Origin: Rhodospirillales bacterium
GTDB taxonomy: Bacteria > Pseudomonadota > Alphaproteobacteria > Rhodospirillales > 2-12-FULL-67-15
Length of the DNA stretch: 47,454 bases
Assembly (NCBI GenBank): GCA_016872535.1
Contig: VGZQ01000013.1
Coordinates: 1-47,454 of the forward strand
Direction of reading: 5' to 3'
Shown here in pieces: positions 7,860 through 15,640 of the stretch. The notes under the pieces were generated by a model. That model worked only from the letters and a program-made list of their open reading frames with translations, made no database searches and was not told where the DNA came from. Position 1 is the first letter of the stretch; each line of letters opens with the position of its first letter. A program made the position numbers and the translations under genes.

Positions 7860-8624
7860 ATGCCCAGCCGAATATTCCGTGCCGTCGCCGCGTCGGCTCT
7901 CGCCCTGCTGCTCGCGGCCCCGTCCGTCGCCCGGGGGCAGACGCTTTCGCCCGAACAGAAGAAGCAGGTCGAGGACATCGTCCGCCAATACCTGCTCAAA
8001 AATCCCGAGGTGCTGGTCGAAGCGATCAACAATCTGCGCACCAAGGAAGAGGCGGAGGAAGCGAAGGGGGTGGGCGACGCCATCGCCAAACGCCGCGACG
8101 AGATCGAGCGCGATCCGGCTTCGCCGGTCGGCGGCAACGCCAAGGGCGACGTCACCCTGGTCGAGTTTTTCGATTACCGCTGCGGTTACTGCAAGCGCGT
8201 GCACGACACCGTGCAGAACGTCCTGAAAAGCGACGGCAACATCCGTTTCGTCTACAAGGAATTTCCGGTCCTCGGGCCCGAATCCATGTTCGCCGCGCGC
8301 GCCGCCATCGCCGCTTTCAAGCTCGCCCCCGACAAATATGTCGCCCTGCACAACCGGCTGATGGCCCTGTCCGCGCGCGCCGTCAACGAGGACAGCGTGA
8401 TGAACGAAGTCAAGGCGGTCGGGCTCAAGCCCGAAGCCGTCCGCCAAAAGATGCAGGACCCGTCGGTCTTGAAAGATATCGAGCGGACCCAGGAACTGGC
8501 GGAAGCGCTGCGCATCCGCGGCACGCCCAGTTTCGTCGTCGGCGACATGCTGATTCCCGGTGCGACCGACGAGGAATCCCTTAAGCAGGCGATCGCCGCC
8601 GCGCGGGCCAAGAAGAAATCCTGA
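7860..8624 (+). CDS. DsbA/Com1-like periplasmic thiol-disulfide oxidoreductase
   Basis: A 254-residue exported thioredoxin-fold protein. A signal peptide covers residues 1-26 (ends VARGQ); then comes a helical N-terminal extension (residues 27-95) seen in Com1/ScsC-like proteins that can mediate oligomerisation. The active site is FFDYRCGYCKRVH (CGYC) and the cis-proline loop is RIRGTPSFVV. It probably acts as an oxidase or isomerase of disulfides in exported proteins, and could serve the c-type cytochromes encoded next (inference). The gene begins about 105 bp after the DUF3047 gene and is likely transcribed from its own promoter. Confidence 0.92.
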   Translation: MPSRIFRAVAASALALLLAAPSVARGQTLSPEQKKQVEDIVRQYLLKNPEVLVEAINNLRTKEEAEEAKGVGDAIAKRRDEIERDPASPVGGNAKGDVTLVEFFDYRCGYCKRVHDTVQNVLKSDGNIRFVYKEFPVLGPESMFAARAAIAAFKLAPDKYVALHNRLMALSARAVNEDSVMNEVKAVGLKPEAVRQKMQDPSVLKDIERTQELAEALRIRGTPSFVVGDMLIPGATDEESLKQAIAAARAKKKS

Positions 8625-8686
8625 TTTCGGATCGAAGTGCCTTGTTCGTCGCGTCAAACTCAACATCGCAAGAGGAGACACGTCCA

Positions 8687-9145
8687 ATGACTCGCCTGCT
8701 CAAGACCACGATCGCCGCCGGGGCGCTGATCGCCTTCGGCGCCGGCATGGCCTACGCCCAGGCCACCCCCGCCAACCTGCTCAAGTACCGCCAAGGCGTG
8801 ATGCGCGCGGTCGCGTTCCAATGGGGGCCGCTCACCGCCTTCGCCAAGGGCGAGGCCCAGTGGGGCCCGGCCATGGCGCAAAAGGCCGCCAATCTCGCCG
8901 CGCTCGCGGTGATCGCCGAGGACATCTTCCCGGCCGCCTCCAAGGACATTCCCAATTCCGACGCCAAGCCCGAAATCTGGGCCAAGCCGGACGACTTCAA
9001 GGCCAAGCTGACCGCGTTCAAGACCGAGACCGCCAAGCTCGCCGAACTCGCCAAGGCCGGCAACGTCGACGCGATCAAGACCCAGATCACCGCCACCGGC
9101 AAGACCTGCGGCGGCTGCCACGACGACTATCGCGTCAAGCGCTAA
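8687..9145 (+). CDS. Cytochrome c' (class II c-type cytochrome)
   Basis: A periplasmic four-helix-bundle cytochrome c', whose pentacoordinate heme binds NO and CO; the family is linked to NO tolerance. The 152-residue precursor has a signal peptide ending MAYAQA (residues 1-25). The mature start has the family RxxxM pattern (YRQGVMR) and the C-terminus holds the heme motif CGGCHDDYR at the usual place, 10 residues from the end. A clear ribosome-binding site, AGGAGA, precedes ATG 8687. The diheme cytochrome gene follows after 15 bp, so the two form an operon, a frequent pairing in proteobacteria. Confidence 0.95.
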   Translation: MTRLLKTTIAAGALIAFGAGMAYAQATPANLLKYRQGVMRAVAFQWGPLTAFAKGEAQWGPAMAQKAANLAALAVIAEDIFPAASKDIPNSDAKPEIWAKPDDFKAKLTAFKTETAKLAELAKAGNVDAIKTQITATGKTCGGCHDDYRVKR

Positions 9146-9160
9146 GGCCGCCGGACGATC

Positions 9161-10105
9161 ATGACTCGCGCGCGCGCCGCCGTCGCCCTGCTGGCGACGG
9201 CGGCGTTCGTGCTTTCGGGCGGCGGCGCCGGCGCGCAGACGGGCGATCCCCAGAGCCCCGATAGGGGCGTATCTTTGGATGCGCGCGGGGATTCGCCCGC
9301 GCGCCGCGGCGAAACCGTGTTTGCCGCAGGCAACTGCACCTCCTGCCATACCGATCTTAAGAACAAGGGCGCGCTGCTCGCGGGCGGCCGGGCGTTGGAA
9401 ACGCCGTTTGGCGTGTTTTACGGCCCCAACATCACGCCCGATCCGGTCCATGGGATCGGCCGCTGGAGCGACGACGATTTCATCCGCGCCATGCGCAAGG
9501 GCGTCTCGCCCCAGGGCGAGCATTATTTTCCGGTCTTCCCCTATCCCGCCTTCACCGGCATGACCGACCGGGACCTGCGCGACCTCAAGGCCTACATCTT
9601 CACGCTGTCCCCGGTCGCGCAACCGAACAAACCCCATCAGGTGCCGTTTCCGTTCAACCTGCGCCTCGGCGCGCGGGTCTGGAAGTTGCTCTATTTCCGG
9701 GAAGGCCCGCTGATCCCCGATCCCACACGCGACGCCCAGTGGAATCGAGGGCGTTACCTGGTCGAGGCGGCCGGCCATTGCGCCGAATGTCACACCCAGC
9801 GCGACCGGCTGGGCGGGCTCGATCGCGCGCGCTGGATGGCGGGTTCCGCCGACGGCGCCGAGGGCAAGCCCGCGCCCAACATCACCCCGGAGCCCAAGAC
9901 CGGGATCGGCGATTGGAAAACGACCGATCTCGTCTATTTTCTGGAAACCGGGACGCTGCCCGACGGCGACGTGGCGGGCGGCCTGATGGGCGAGGTGATC
10001 CGCTACGGCACCGGCCGCCTGTCCGCCGACGACCGCAAGGCGATGGCCGCGTACCTCAAATCCTTGAAGCCGGTGGTCAATAAAATCCAAAAAGCCGCGA
10101 AGTGA
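9161..10105 (+). CDS. Exported diheme cytochrome c
   Basis: A periplasmic electron carrier with two c-type heme domains. The signal peptide ends GAGAQT (about residue 27). Heme 1 binds CTSCH (59-63) and heme 2 binds CAECH (207-211); each is followed by a NITP/NITPEP loop and a DDDFIRAMRKG-like or TDLVYFLETG helix, as in cytochrome subunits of membrane-bound alcohol and aldehyde dehydrogenases. No such dehydrogenase is adjacent, so its donor is unknown. Residues 34-48 (DRGVSLDARGDSPAR) are an insert encoded by a 46-bp element also found in the hydrolase gene at 11783; family members need not have it, and it lies just before heme domain 1. Confidence 0.93.
   Translation: MTRARAAVALLATAAFVLSGGGAGAQTGDPQSPDRGVSLDARGDSPARRGETVFAAGNCTSCHTDLKNKGALLAGGRALETPFGVFYGPNITPDPVHGIGRWSDDDFIRAMRKGVSPQGEHYFPVFPYPAFTGMTDRDLRDLKAYIFTLSPVAQPNKPHQVPFPFNLRLGARVWKLLYFREGPLIPDPTRDAQWNRGRYLVEAAGHCAECHTQRDRLGGLDRARWMAGSADGAEGKPAPNITPEPKTGIGDWKTTDLVYFLETGTLPDGDVAGGLMGEVIRYGTGRLSADDRKAMAAYLKSLKPVVNKIQKAAK
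9260..9305 (+). repeat. 46-bp in-frame palindromic element, copy 1
   Basis: The element runs from GATAGGGGCG to a 3' GCGCC and contains a perfect inverted repeat, GCGCGCGGG, then 6 bases, then CCCGCGCGC. It matches the copy at 11882-11927 at 40 of 46 bases by hand count; the last 23 bases are identical. It begins exactly at codon 34 of the diheme cytochrome gene, keeps the frame, and encodes DRGVSLDARGDSPAR just after the signal peptide. Flanking DNA is unrelated in the two genes. Confidence 0.75.
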
Positions 10106-10108
10106 CCC

Positions 10109-10849
10109 TCACCGCACCGGCAACGTCATGTAGCGGAAACCCTCCGCGCCTTCGATCAACAGGAGCAAGCTCGGCCGCTTGGCGGTCTTGGCTTGTTTGT
10201 AGCGGGCAATGACCTGATCGGGCAGCCAGATGTCTTCCTGGTTGATCTGATGGATGATCTCGCCGCGCTTGATCCCGATCCCCGCCACCTTGCTTTCGTC
10301 GACCAGCGTCACCAGAACGCCGACCGAACTCCAGCGCACCGAAAACCGGTCGCGCATCTTGGGCGTAAGCGCGACCATGGTCAGGCCCGCTTCGGGCAGA
10401 ATGCCGGTGGCGTCGCGATCCACCTTCCGCGCCTGGGGCCACGGGCCGAGTTTAACCCGCAACTCGACCGTCTTGCCGGCGCGGAACACGCTTACGGGCA
10501 CGATCTGGTCGGAGGTCGTCTTGTTGACGACCTGGAGCAGTTGCTCGGTGCTGTCGATTTCCTGCCCGGCGAGCTTGAGCAGGAGATCGCCGCGACGAAT
10601 GCCGGCGAGATCGGCGGGCCCCCCGGCCGCTACGTCGCGCACCAGCACTCCCTTGACGGCATCGAGGCCGAGCGCCGCCATCGTCGCCGAATTGACGCCT
10701 TGCACCTGGAGGCCGACGAAGCCGCCCGCCGGTTCGCTGGCGACGGCCGGTCCCGGGCCGGCTTGGCCGAAGCCAAGCAAGATAAAACCGAAAACGGCGA
10801 TCGATCGGGCGGACGAAGCGATCGTAGTCACGGCCGGCGCCCTCCTCAT
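10109..10849 (-). CDS. PDZ-domain exported protein
   Basis: A 246-residue protein with an N-terminal hydrophobic segment (SIAVFGFILLGFGQAG) that is a signal peptide or anchor, then a PDZ domain (residues about 55-125: VLVRDVAAGGPADLAGIRRGDLLLKLAGQEI). A second, more diverged PDZ-like half follows, with SVGVLVTLVDESKVAGIGIKRGEIIHQINQ. No protease triad is present, so it resembles the PDZ part of DegP without the catalytic domain and probably acts as an adaptor or binding protein in the envelope. Its ATG at 10849 overlaps the stop of the EipB gene (ATGA), so the two are translated as a coupled pair. It is convergent with the cytochrome gene, with 3 bp between stops. Confidence 0.85.
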   Translation of the reverse strand: MRRAPAVTTIASSARSIAVFGFILLGFGQAGPGPAVASEPAGGFVGLQVQGVNSATMAALGLDAVKGVLVRDVAAGGPADLAGIRRGDLLLKLAGQEIDSTEQLLQVVNKTTSDQIVPVSVFRAGKTVELRVKLGPWPQARKVDRDATGILPEAGLTMVALTPKMRDRFSVRWSSVGVLVTLVDESKVAGIGIKRGEIIHQINQEDIWLPDQVIARYKQAKTAKRPSLLLLIEGAEGFRYMTLPVR

Positions 10850-11676
10850 GAGCAGTTCGGCGCCGCGATCGGTTCGATCTTGCGAATGTCGAGCACGACC
10901 GAGAAATCGCGGTAGTCCACCACCATGCGTGGCGCGACGCCGTTGGCCAGCTGGAAAATCTCCATCTCGTATTCGGGCGAGGCGTCCCGGCTGCCCTCGG
11001 CGAAAAACGCGAGCCGCATGGTCCAGCCATCGCGTTGGGCGAGCGCGCCGATCGCGCCCCGTCCGTACTCGTGCTCGGTCGCACCGACCTTGCGGCCGAT
11101 GAACGCCGTCACGTTCTGCGGTCCTTCGCCGTCGGTGCCGTCGAACACCACGCTCGGCGCCTGATGCTCGCCCGCCAGCGCGCGGTCGATCAACCACGCC
11201 GCGTGGGCGATGGGAAAGCGGGTCCCCGGCGGCAACTTGACCGTTTGCGGCTTGGGCGCCTGGAAAATCGCCTCGCCGGACAGATCACTGTCCCCAACGC
11301 GGGCCTGGCCGCGCGATTCCTTCTGATCGGCGCCGGTTTGGGTGCGCGAAACAAAGCGGTAGCGACGGCCGTCGAGGGATTCCCAACCGGAATAGCGGAT
11401 CAACTGGCGCACTTCCGCGCCCTGCGCGGTCGCCAGTTCCATGCCTAAGTCCTGGGTCAAGAGCCAGCCGTCGCAGGTCTTCTCGATGGTCATGTCGAGC
11501 CCGCCGCGCGCGTCGACGAACGCGCCGCCCTGCCGAGCGGCCGAAAGCTTCAGGTCGTAGATGCCGCGATGGGACACGATGTCGGCCGCGCCCGCCGGCA
11601 ACGCCAGCAGAAGACCCAACGTCCAGGCCGCGCCGATCCGGAAAAGAGTCACTATTGTCAAATCCTTGGGTTTCAC
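10846..11676 (-). CDS. EipB-like periplasmic envelope-integrity protein (DUF1849)
   Basis: The protein belongs to the DUF1849/EipB family, a periplasmic beta-spiral protein needed for cell-envelope integrity in Brucella and conserved in Rhizobiales and relatives. After a signal peptide ending LPAGAAD come the family hallmarks HRGIYDLKL, GGLDMTIEKTCDGW and a C-terminal Cys (PNCS); these two cysteines match the conserved disulfide pair of EipB. The start is uncertain: GTG at 11676 gives a reasonable signal peptide, while the upstream frame to 11796 has implausible basic sequence. Its stop overlaps the PDZ gene start, so the two likely work together in the periplasm. Confidence 0.87.
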   Translation of the reverse strand: MKPKDLTIVTLFRIGAAWTLGLLLALPAGAADIVSHRGIYDLKLSAARQGGAFVDARGGLDMTIEKTCDGWLLTQDLGMELATAQGAEVRQLIRYSGWESLDGRRYRFVSRTQTGADQKESRGQARVGDSDLSGEAIFQAPKPQTVKLPPGTRFPIAHAAWLIDRALAGEHQAPSVVFDGTDGEGPQNVTAFIGRKVGATEHEYGRGAIGALAQRDGWTMRLAFFAEGSRDASPEYEMEIFQLANGVAPRMVVDYRDFSVVLDIRKIEPIAAPNCS

Positions 11677-11782
11677 GAGACTACCATAAACGCTCGCGTC
11701 CACGCGGGCCAGGGGCGTTCTTGCGCGAACTGGCCAGCGCCGCATATACCGAAGCGGCCACCCCCTCACCAGGTAACCAAAC

Positions 11783-12727
11783 ATGCGCCTTCCCAATCGC
11801 TCGATCGCCGCCGCCCTTGGCGTTTTCGCCGCTCTAGCGCTTCTGCCGGCGGTTCCCGCCGTCGCGCAGCAGACGCGCCTCGATAGGGGCGCATCCTATG
11901 ACCCGCGCGGGGATTCGCCCGCGCGCCAAATCGAAGCGCCCTGGTGGTGGGACGACGCCTGGTGGACGGAGGGCCGCCTGCCCGCGCCGGCGGCGCATCC
12001 GGTCGAGAGCCGGGAACTGACCTATAGGAGCGGAGACGAAGAGGTCGCCGCCCTGCTGCTGCGCCCCAAGGGCGAGGCCAAATACCCGCCGGTGCTGTTC
12101 GTCCACGGCCGGCGCGGACTTGACGATGTAAACCGCGCTCACGCGCGCCGGCTCGCCGCGCAAGGGTTCGTCGTGCTCGCGCCCGATCTCTTTCAGTTGC
12201 GCTTCATCCCGGCGATGCCGATCGAGCACGATTACGCGCTCGAGGCCGACACCGCCGCCGGTCTCGACGTCCTGCTCGCGCGACCGGACATATCCGCCGC
12301 GCGCGCGTGCGTGTACGCGATTTCGCGCGGCGGCTACTACGCGCTCAAGGCGGCCGTGACCCACCGACGCCAGGAAAACGCCATCGCCTGCTACGTCGGC
12401 TACTACCCCCACCTGCAGGACCCCAACGCGCCCGAGCCGATGCAGGTCTACCGCTTCGCGCCCGAGGCCGAGAACCTCGCCGTCCCGGCCTTTTTTCTGC
12501 TCGGCGACCAGGAGCAATATCAACGCCGCCGGAACATCGAGATGGCCGCCGAAGCGATGCGCGCCAAGGGCCGCGACGTGACGGTCGCCCTCTACCCGGG
12601 CGTCGGGCGCGGCTTCGACTTTCGCGAGCGGCACGTCCGCACCTTCGCCGACGACCTCGCCGCGCGCGACGCGATTCACCGCGCGAGCGCGTTCATGCGC
12701 CGGCATATGGCCCCGTTCGCGAAGTAA
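11783..12727 (+). CDS. Exported dienelactone-hydrolase-like alpha/beta hydrolase
   Basis: A 314-residue alpha/beta hydrolase with a signal peptide (residues 1-29, ending AVAQQ). The core reads VLFVHGRRGLDD (oxyanion strand), VVLAPDLF, then YAISRGGYYAL with Ser181 at the nucleophile elbow, where DLH proteins usually have Cys or Ser. The acid is probably in FFLLGDQEQY (Asp242). The usual catalytic-His motif YPGxGHGF reads YPGVGRGFDF, so Arg276 replaces the His; His285 nearby might compensate. Residues 34-48 (DRGASYDPRGDSPAR) derive from the 46-bp element shared with the diheme cytochrome gene and are followed by a Trp-rich linker, APWWWDDAWW. The substrate is unknown. Confidence 0.85.
   Translation: MRLPNRSIAAALGVFAALALLPAVPAVAQQTRLDRGASYDPRGDSPARQIEAPWWWDDAWWTEGRLPAPAAHPVESRELTYRSGDEEVAALLLRPKGEAKYPPVLFVHGRRGLDDVNRAHARRLAAQGFVVLAPDLFQLRFIPAMPIEHDYALEADTAAGLDVLLARPDISAARACVYAISRGGYYALKAAVTHRRQENAIACYVGYYPHLQDPNAPEPMQVYRFAPEAENLAVPAFFLLGDQEQYQRRRNIEMAAEAMRAKGRDVTVALYPGVGRGFDFRERHVRTFADDLAARDAIHRASAFMRRHMAPFAK
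11882..11927 (+). repeat. 46-bp in-frame palindromic element, copy 2
   Basis: This is the second copy of the element at 9260-9305, same strand, same length and 40/46 identical by hand count. The internal inverted repeat is CGCGCGGG, 6 bases, CCCGCGCG. It again starts exactly at codon 34 (99 bases after the ATG) and encodes DRGASYDPRGDSPAR directly after the signal peptide of an unrelated protein. Confidence 0.75.
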
Positions 12728-12734
12728 GAAAGGC

Positions 12735-15119
12735 TCAGGTCTTTTCCCGCGGCCTGTCGATGTGATAGACGACCTGGTGCGGGAAGGGAATTTCGATTCC
12801 TTCCTCGCGGAAACGACGGTCGATGGCGAACAGCAAGTCGCTGGTGATGGCGAGCCGCTCCATGACGTTGTCGGTGAAGCAGCGAAGCTCGAAATTGAGG
12901 CTCGATTCGCCGAAGGCGCGGAACAGCGCGACCGGCGCCGGATCGGCAAGGACGCGCGGATGCGCCCGCGCGCAGGTTTGGAGCACGTCGCGAACCTTGG
13001 TCGTGTCCGAGCCGTAGGCCACGCCGACCGGAATCTCGATCCGCCCGGTCCGGTCGTTGAAGGTCCAATTGACCACCGCCGTCGACAGGATTTCGGCATT
13101 GGGAATGATGACCGAGGCGCGTTGCCAGGTTTCGATCTCGGTCGAGCGGAAGCTGATGCGTCTGACCCGGCCCTCGTGTGCGCCGATCACCACCCAGTCG
13201 CCGACGCTGATCGGCCGCTCGACCAGCAAGGTCAGGCCGGAGACGAAGTTGTTGACGATGTTCTGCAGGCCGAAGCCGATGCCGACCGACAGCGCGCCGG
13301 CGACCAGCGCGACGTTGGTCAGGTCGACGCCGGCGACCGCGACCGCGAGCGCGACGGCGACGATGAAACCGACGTACCCGATGCCCGCCGTCAACGAGTG
13401 CTGCGCTCCGGCGTCGAGTCGCGTTTCCGGCAGCACGCCGTCCATCAGCTTGCGCTGGATCAGGCGCGTGACCGCCATGCCGAGGAAGAAGACCGCGAGC
13501 GCGGTGACGATGGCGACCGGCGAGAACGTGATGTTGCCGACGCGGAATCCCTTGGCCGCGGCCACGATCGAATCGATCATGTCCCGGTACGGCAATCCCC
13601 AGAACGGCGCCGCCAGGAACAAGCCGAGCAACGCGAGGCCCGGATCGACGCCGGCGGCGAGCCAGAACTTGAGCCGCTGCAGCGTCCTGGACGAGACGTT
13701 GAGGCGCGTGCGCGCGATCTCGGAGCCGAGCAGGATGTCGATCCCCTCGGCGACCAGTTCGCGCAGCAGGAACAGGGCCGTGAATATCGCGGTCGAATAG
13801 AGGGTGGCCTCGATCAGGTAGCGCCCGAGCCAGCCGTAGCCGACGGCCGCGGCGCCGACCGAAACCAGCGCCACCGCGCCCAGCAGCCGGCGCACGAGCC
13901 GCCACAATCCGCCGCCCCGGCCTTTCAGCACCGGATGCGCCACCACGACCGTAAGCAGTATCGCCTCCGCCGCCGTGGCCCCGATGACATAGAGCGACGT
14001 CAGCTCCGCCGATATCGGCACCGACCGGGCGACGGTCTGGAAGAACAGATCGGCGGCGAAAACGGCGGCGAGGATTTCGACGCGGCGGGCGAGCCCGCGG
14101 CCCTGCTCGTCGGACGCCGCGACGATTCGCCACACGGATATACTCGGCGCGAGCACCGCCCGCGTCAGCGCGGGCACGATCGTCACCACCAGCGCGGCGA
14201 CCAAACCGCCGACGATCACGGCGCCGAAGACCCCGCCGAACAACGCATCCTCGCGCGAAACCCAGGCGAGCGCTCCGCCCAGCAGCACCGCCGGCACCAA
14301 GCCGCGCGCGATCGCCTCCACCGCCGCCGCGAGCAGGCGCCGCGCGATCGAGGGCTCGCCCGTCACGGCCACCTGGCCGAAACGGCCGAGCAGCGCGCGC
14401 CGGGCCGCCACCGCCACGCCGAACGCGAGAACGACGACGAACAGGCCCCGCCAAAGCAGGGTTTGCTCCCGGTCGGCATCGGCGAACCGGTTCCACCATT
14501 CGGCCGGAGATTGGAGGATGGTCGCCGCGAACGTGACCGCTTCCGGCACCGCCTTGGCGACAACCGCCGGCGCGAACGGCGTCGGCAGCGGGCTGAGCAG
14601 GCGTTCGACCATGCTCGCGCGCGCGAGCGCCCCGATCTCGGCTTCCAGTTCGCGGGCGCGGCGCAACGCCAGGTCGGCAAGCGCCAGGCGTTCCCCGGCC
14701 TGGGCGACGTCGCGGGTGTATTGGCGGCGCTTGGCGGCGACTTCGGCGCCTTCGCGCGCCTGCGCCGGGCCGAGCGCGTCGAGCAGATCCTGGGCCGCCT
14801 TGCTTTCGCGCTCGGCCGCGGTCTTCGCCGCTCCCGCTTCTTCCTGAACGCGCTTGAGGGCGTCGCGGTAATTTCGCGCCAGCGCCTCGATGTGCGTGCG
14901 ACCGCGCACGTAGCGGGAGGCGGCGTCGAGGGTGCGTTCCCACCCGGCGGGAGCGTTTGCGGAAACGGGCGATCGCGCGGGACCCTCGGCCGTCGCCCCG
15001 GGCAGGGATGGCGCGGCCGCCGCAAGCAAAGTAATGACGACGAAAACGACGGAACGGAAAGGCAACACGGGAGCGATCCTCAGAGCCCTCAGTTTGCCGG
15101 AGCGCGCGCCGGGGAACAA
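12735..15119 (-). CDS. Large MscS-family mechanosensitive channel (DUF3772 type)
   Basis: A 794-residue inner-membrane protein of the MscS superfamily, which opens under membrane tension during hypo-osmotic shock. An N-terminal signal or anchor is followed by a coiled-coil-like periplasmic region (residues about 60-160, including EAGAAKTAAERESKAAQDLL), then about ten transmembrane segments. The pore and beta domain are clear near residues 600-680: VALVAGALSVGIGFGLQNI, NNFVSGLTLLVERPISVGDW and VRRISFRSTEIETW. The long N-terminal part places it with MscK/YbiO/DUF3772-like channels rather than the 286-residue MscS. It stands alone between the convergent hydrolase gene and cspA. Confidence 0.93.
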   Translation of the reverse strand: MFPGARSGKLRALRIAPVLPFRSVVFVVITLLAAAAPSLPGATAEGPARSPVSANAPAGWERTLDAASRYVRGRTHIEALARNYRDALKRVQEEAGAAKTAAERESKAAQDLLDALGPAQAREGAEVAAKRRQYTRDVAQAGERLALADLALRRARELEAEIGALARASMVERLLSPLPTPFAPAVVAKAVPEAVTFAATILQSPAEWWNRFADADREQTLLWRGLFVVVLAFGVAVAARRALLGRFGQVAVTGEPSIARRLLAAAVEAIARGLVPAVLLGGALAWVSREDALFGGVFGAVIVGGLVAALVVTIVPALTRAVLAPSISVWRIVAASDEQGRGLARRVEILAAVFAADLFFQTVARSVPISAELTSLYVIGATAAEAILLTVVVAHPVLKGRGGGLWRLVRRLLGAVALVSVGAAAVGYGWLGRYLIEATLYSTAIFTALFLLRELVAEGIDILLGSEIARTRLNVSSRTLQRLKFWLAAGVDPGLALLGLFLAAPFWGLPYRDMIDSIVAAAKGFRVGNITFSPVAIVTALAVFFLGMAVTRLIQRKLMDGVLPETRLDAGAQHSLTAGIGYVGFIVAVALAVAVAGVDLTNVALVAGALSVGIGFGLQNIVNNFVSGLTLLVERPISVGDWVVIGAHEGRVRRISFRSTEIETWQRASVIIPNAEILSTAVVNWTFNDRTGRIEIPVGVAYGSDTTKVRDVLQTCARAHPRVLADPAPVALFRAFGESSLNFELRCFTDNVMERLAITSDLLFAIDRRFREEGIEIPFPHQVVYHIDRPREKT

Positions 15120-15126
15120 ACAAAAA

Positions 15127-15153
15127 CCGGGCCGGGCGATCCGCCCGGCCCGG
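15127..15153 (-). terminator. Intrinsic terminator after cspA
   Basis: A perfect 12-bp GC stem (CCGGGCCGGGCG / CGCCCGGCCCGG) with a 3-base loop lies 22 bases past the cspA stop. Read on the minus strand it is followed by TTTTTG, as for a rho-independent terminator. It separates cspA from the channel gene. Confidence 0.85.
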
Positions 15154-15175
15154 CCATTCCAGTCCCGTTGCGGAC

Positions 15176-15382
15176 CTATTCCGAGGCCCGAATGTCCACG
15201 GCCTTGAGGCCGCGCGGGGCGTCCGTAACCCCGAAGGAGATCCGCTGACCCTCGTTCAAGCCCTGCATCCCCGCCTTTTCCACCTCGGTGATGTGAACGA
15301 ACACGTCCTTGTCCCCGCCATCGGGAACGATGAATCCGTATCCCTTGGTTTTGTTAAACCACTTTACGGTACCGACCGGCAT
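15176..15382 (-). CDS. Cold-shock protein (CspA family)
   Basis: A 68-residue OB-fold RNA chaperone. RNP1 (KGYGFI) and RNP2 (VFVHI) are intact, after the typical start MPVGTVKWFNKTKG. The start at 15382 is supported by AAGGAG 8 bases upstream; the longer open frame to 15448 is 5' leader. The acidic C-terminal half and the ending LKAVDIRASE are as in alphaproteobacterial Csp proteins. The 258-bp gap to the next gene leaves room for a long 5' UTR, but I see no convincing cold-box. Confidence 0.96.
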   Translation of the reverse strand: MPVGTVKWFNKTKGYGFIVPDGGDKDVFVHITEVEKAGMQGLNEGQRISFGVTDAPRGLKAVDIRASE

Positions 15383-15504
15383 TGAAAACTCCTTTGCCTT
15401 CCCTGGACTTGAAATGCGCCCCGCCGGTTTCGCCCCGACGATGGGCAAAAGAACCTAAACGGCCCGCGCCCGCACGCACAAGTGGTAATTTGTCCGGAAA
15501 GCCT

Positions 15505-15518
15505 TTGATTCCGGTCAA
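15505..15518. promoter_or_regulatory. FNR/NNR-type palindrome
   Basis: TTGAT, 4 bases, GTCAA matches the FNR/Anr/NNR consensus TTGAT-N4-ATCAA at 9 of 10 positions. It lies in the divergent region between cspA and the heme-protein gene at 15641, centred about 130 bases upstream of the latter. Activation of that gene under low oxygen or by NO is an inference. Confidence 0.45.
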
Positions 15519-15640
15519 GGAAATTCCCACCCATTCGGGGTAATGGTGCAAGTCGGAAAGCCTGAGCGGCCGGCGTCATGTTGAGGCCTCGATAGTCTCG
15601 CCGGCCGAGATCCCCTCTTAACCGTTATCAGGAGGAAGCC

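Noticed and set aside
12762-15248. 828-residue plus-strand open frame opposite the MscS-family gene
   Set aside because: Composition is dominated by Arg, Asp, Gln and Ala as expected for antisense of GC-rich coding DNA; the minus strand encodes a clear channel.
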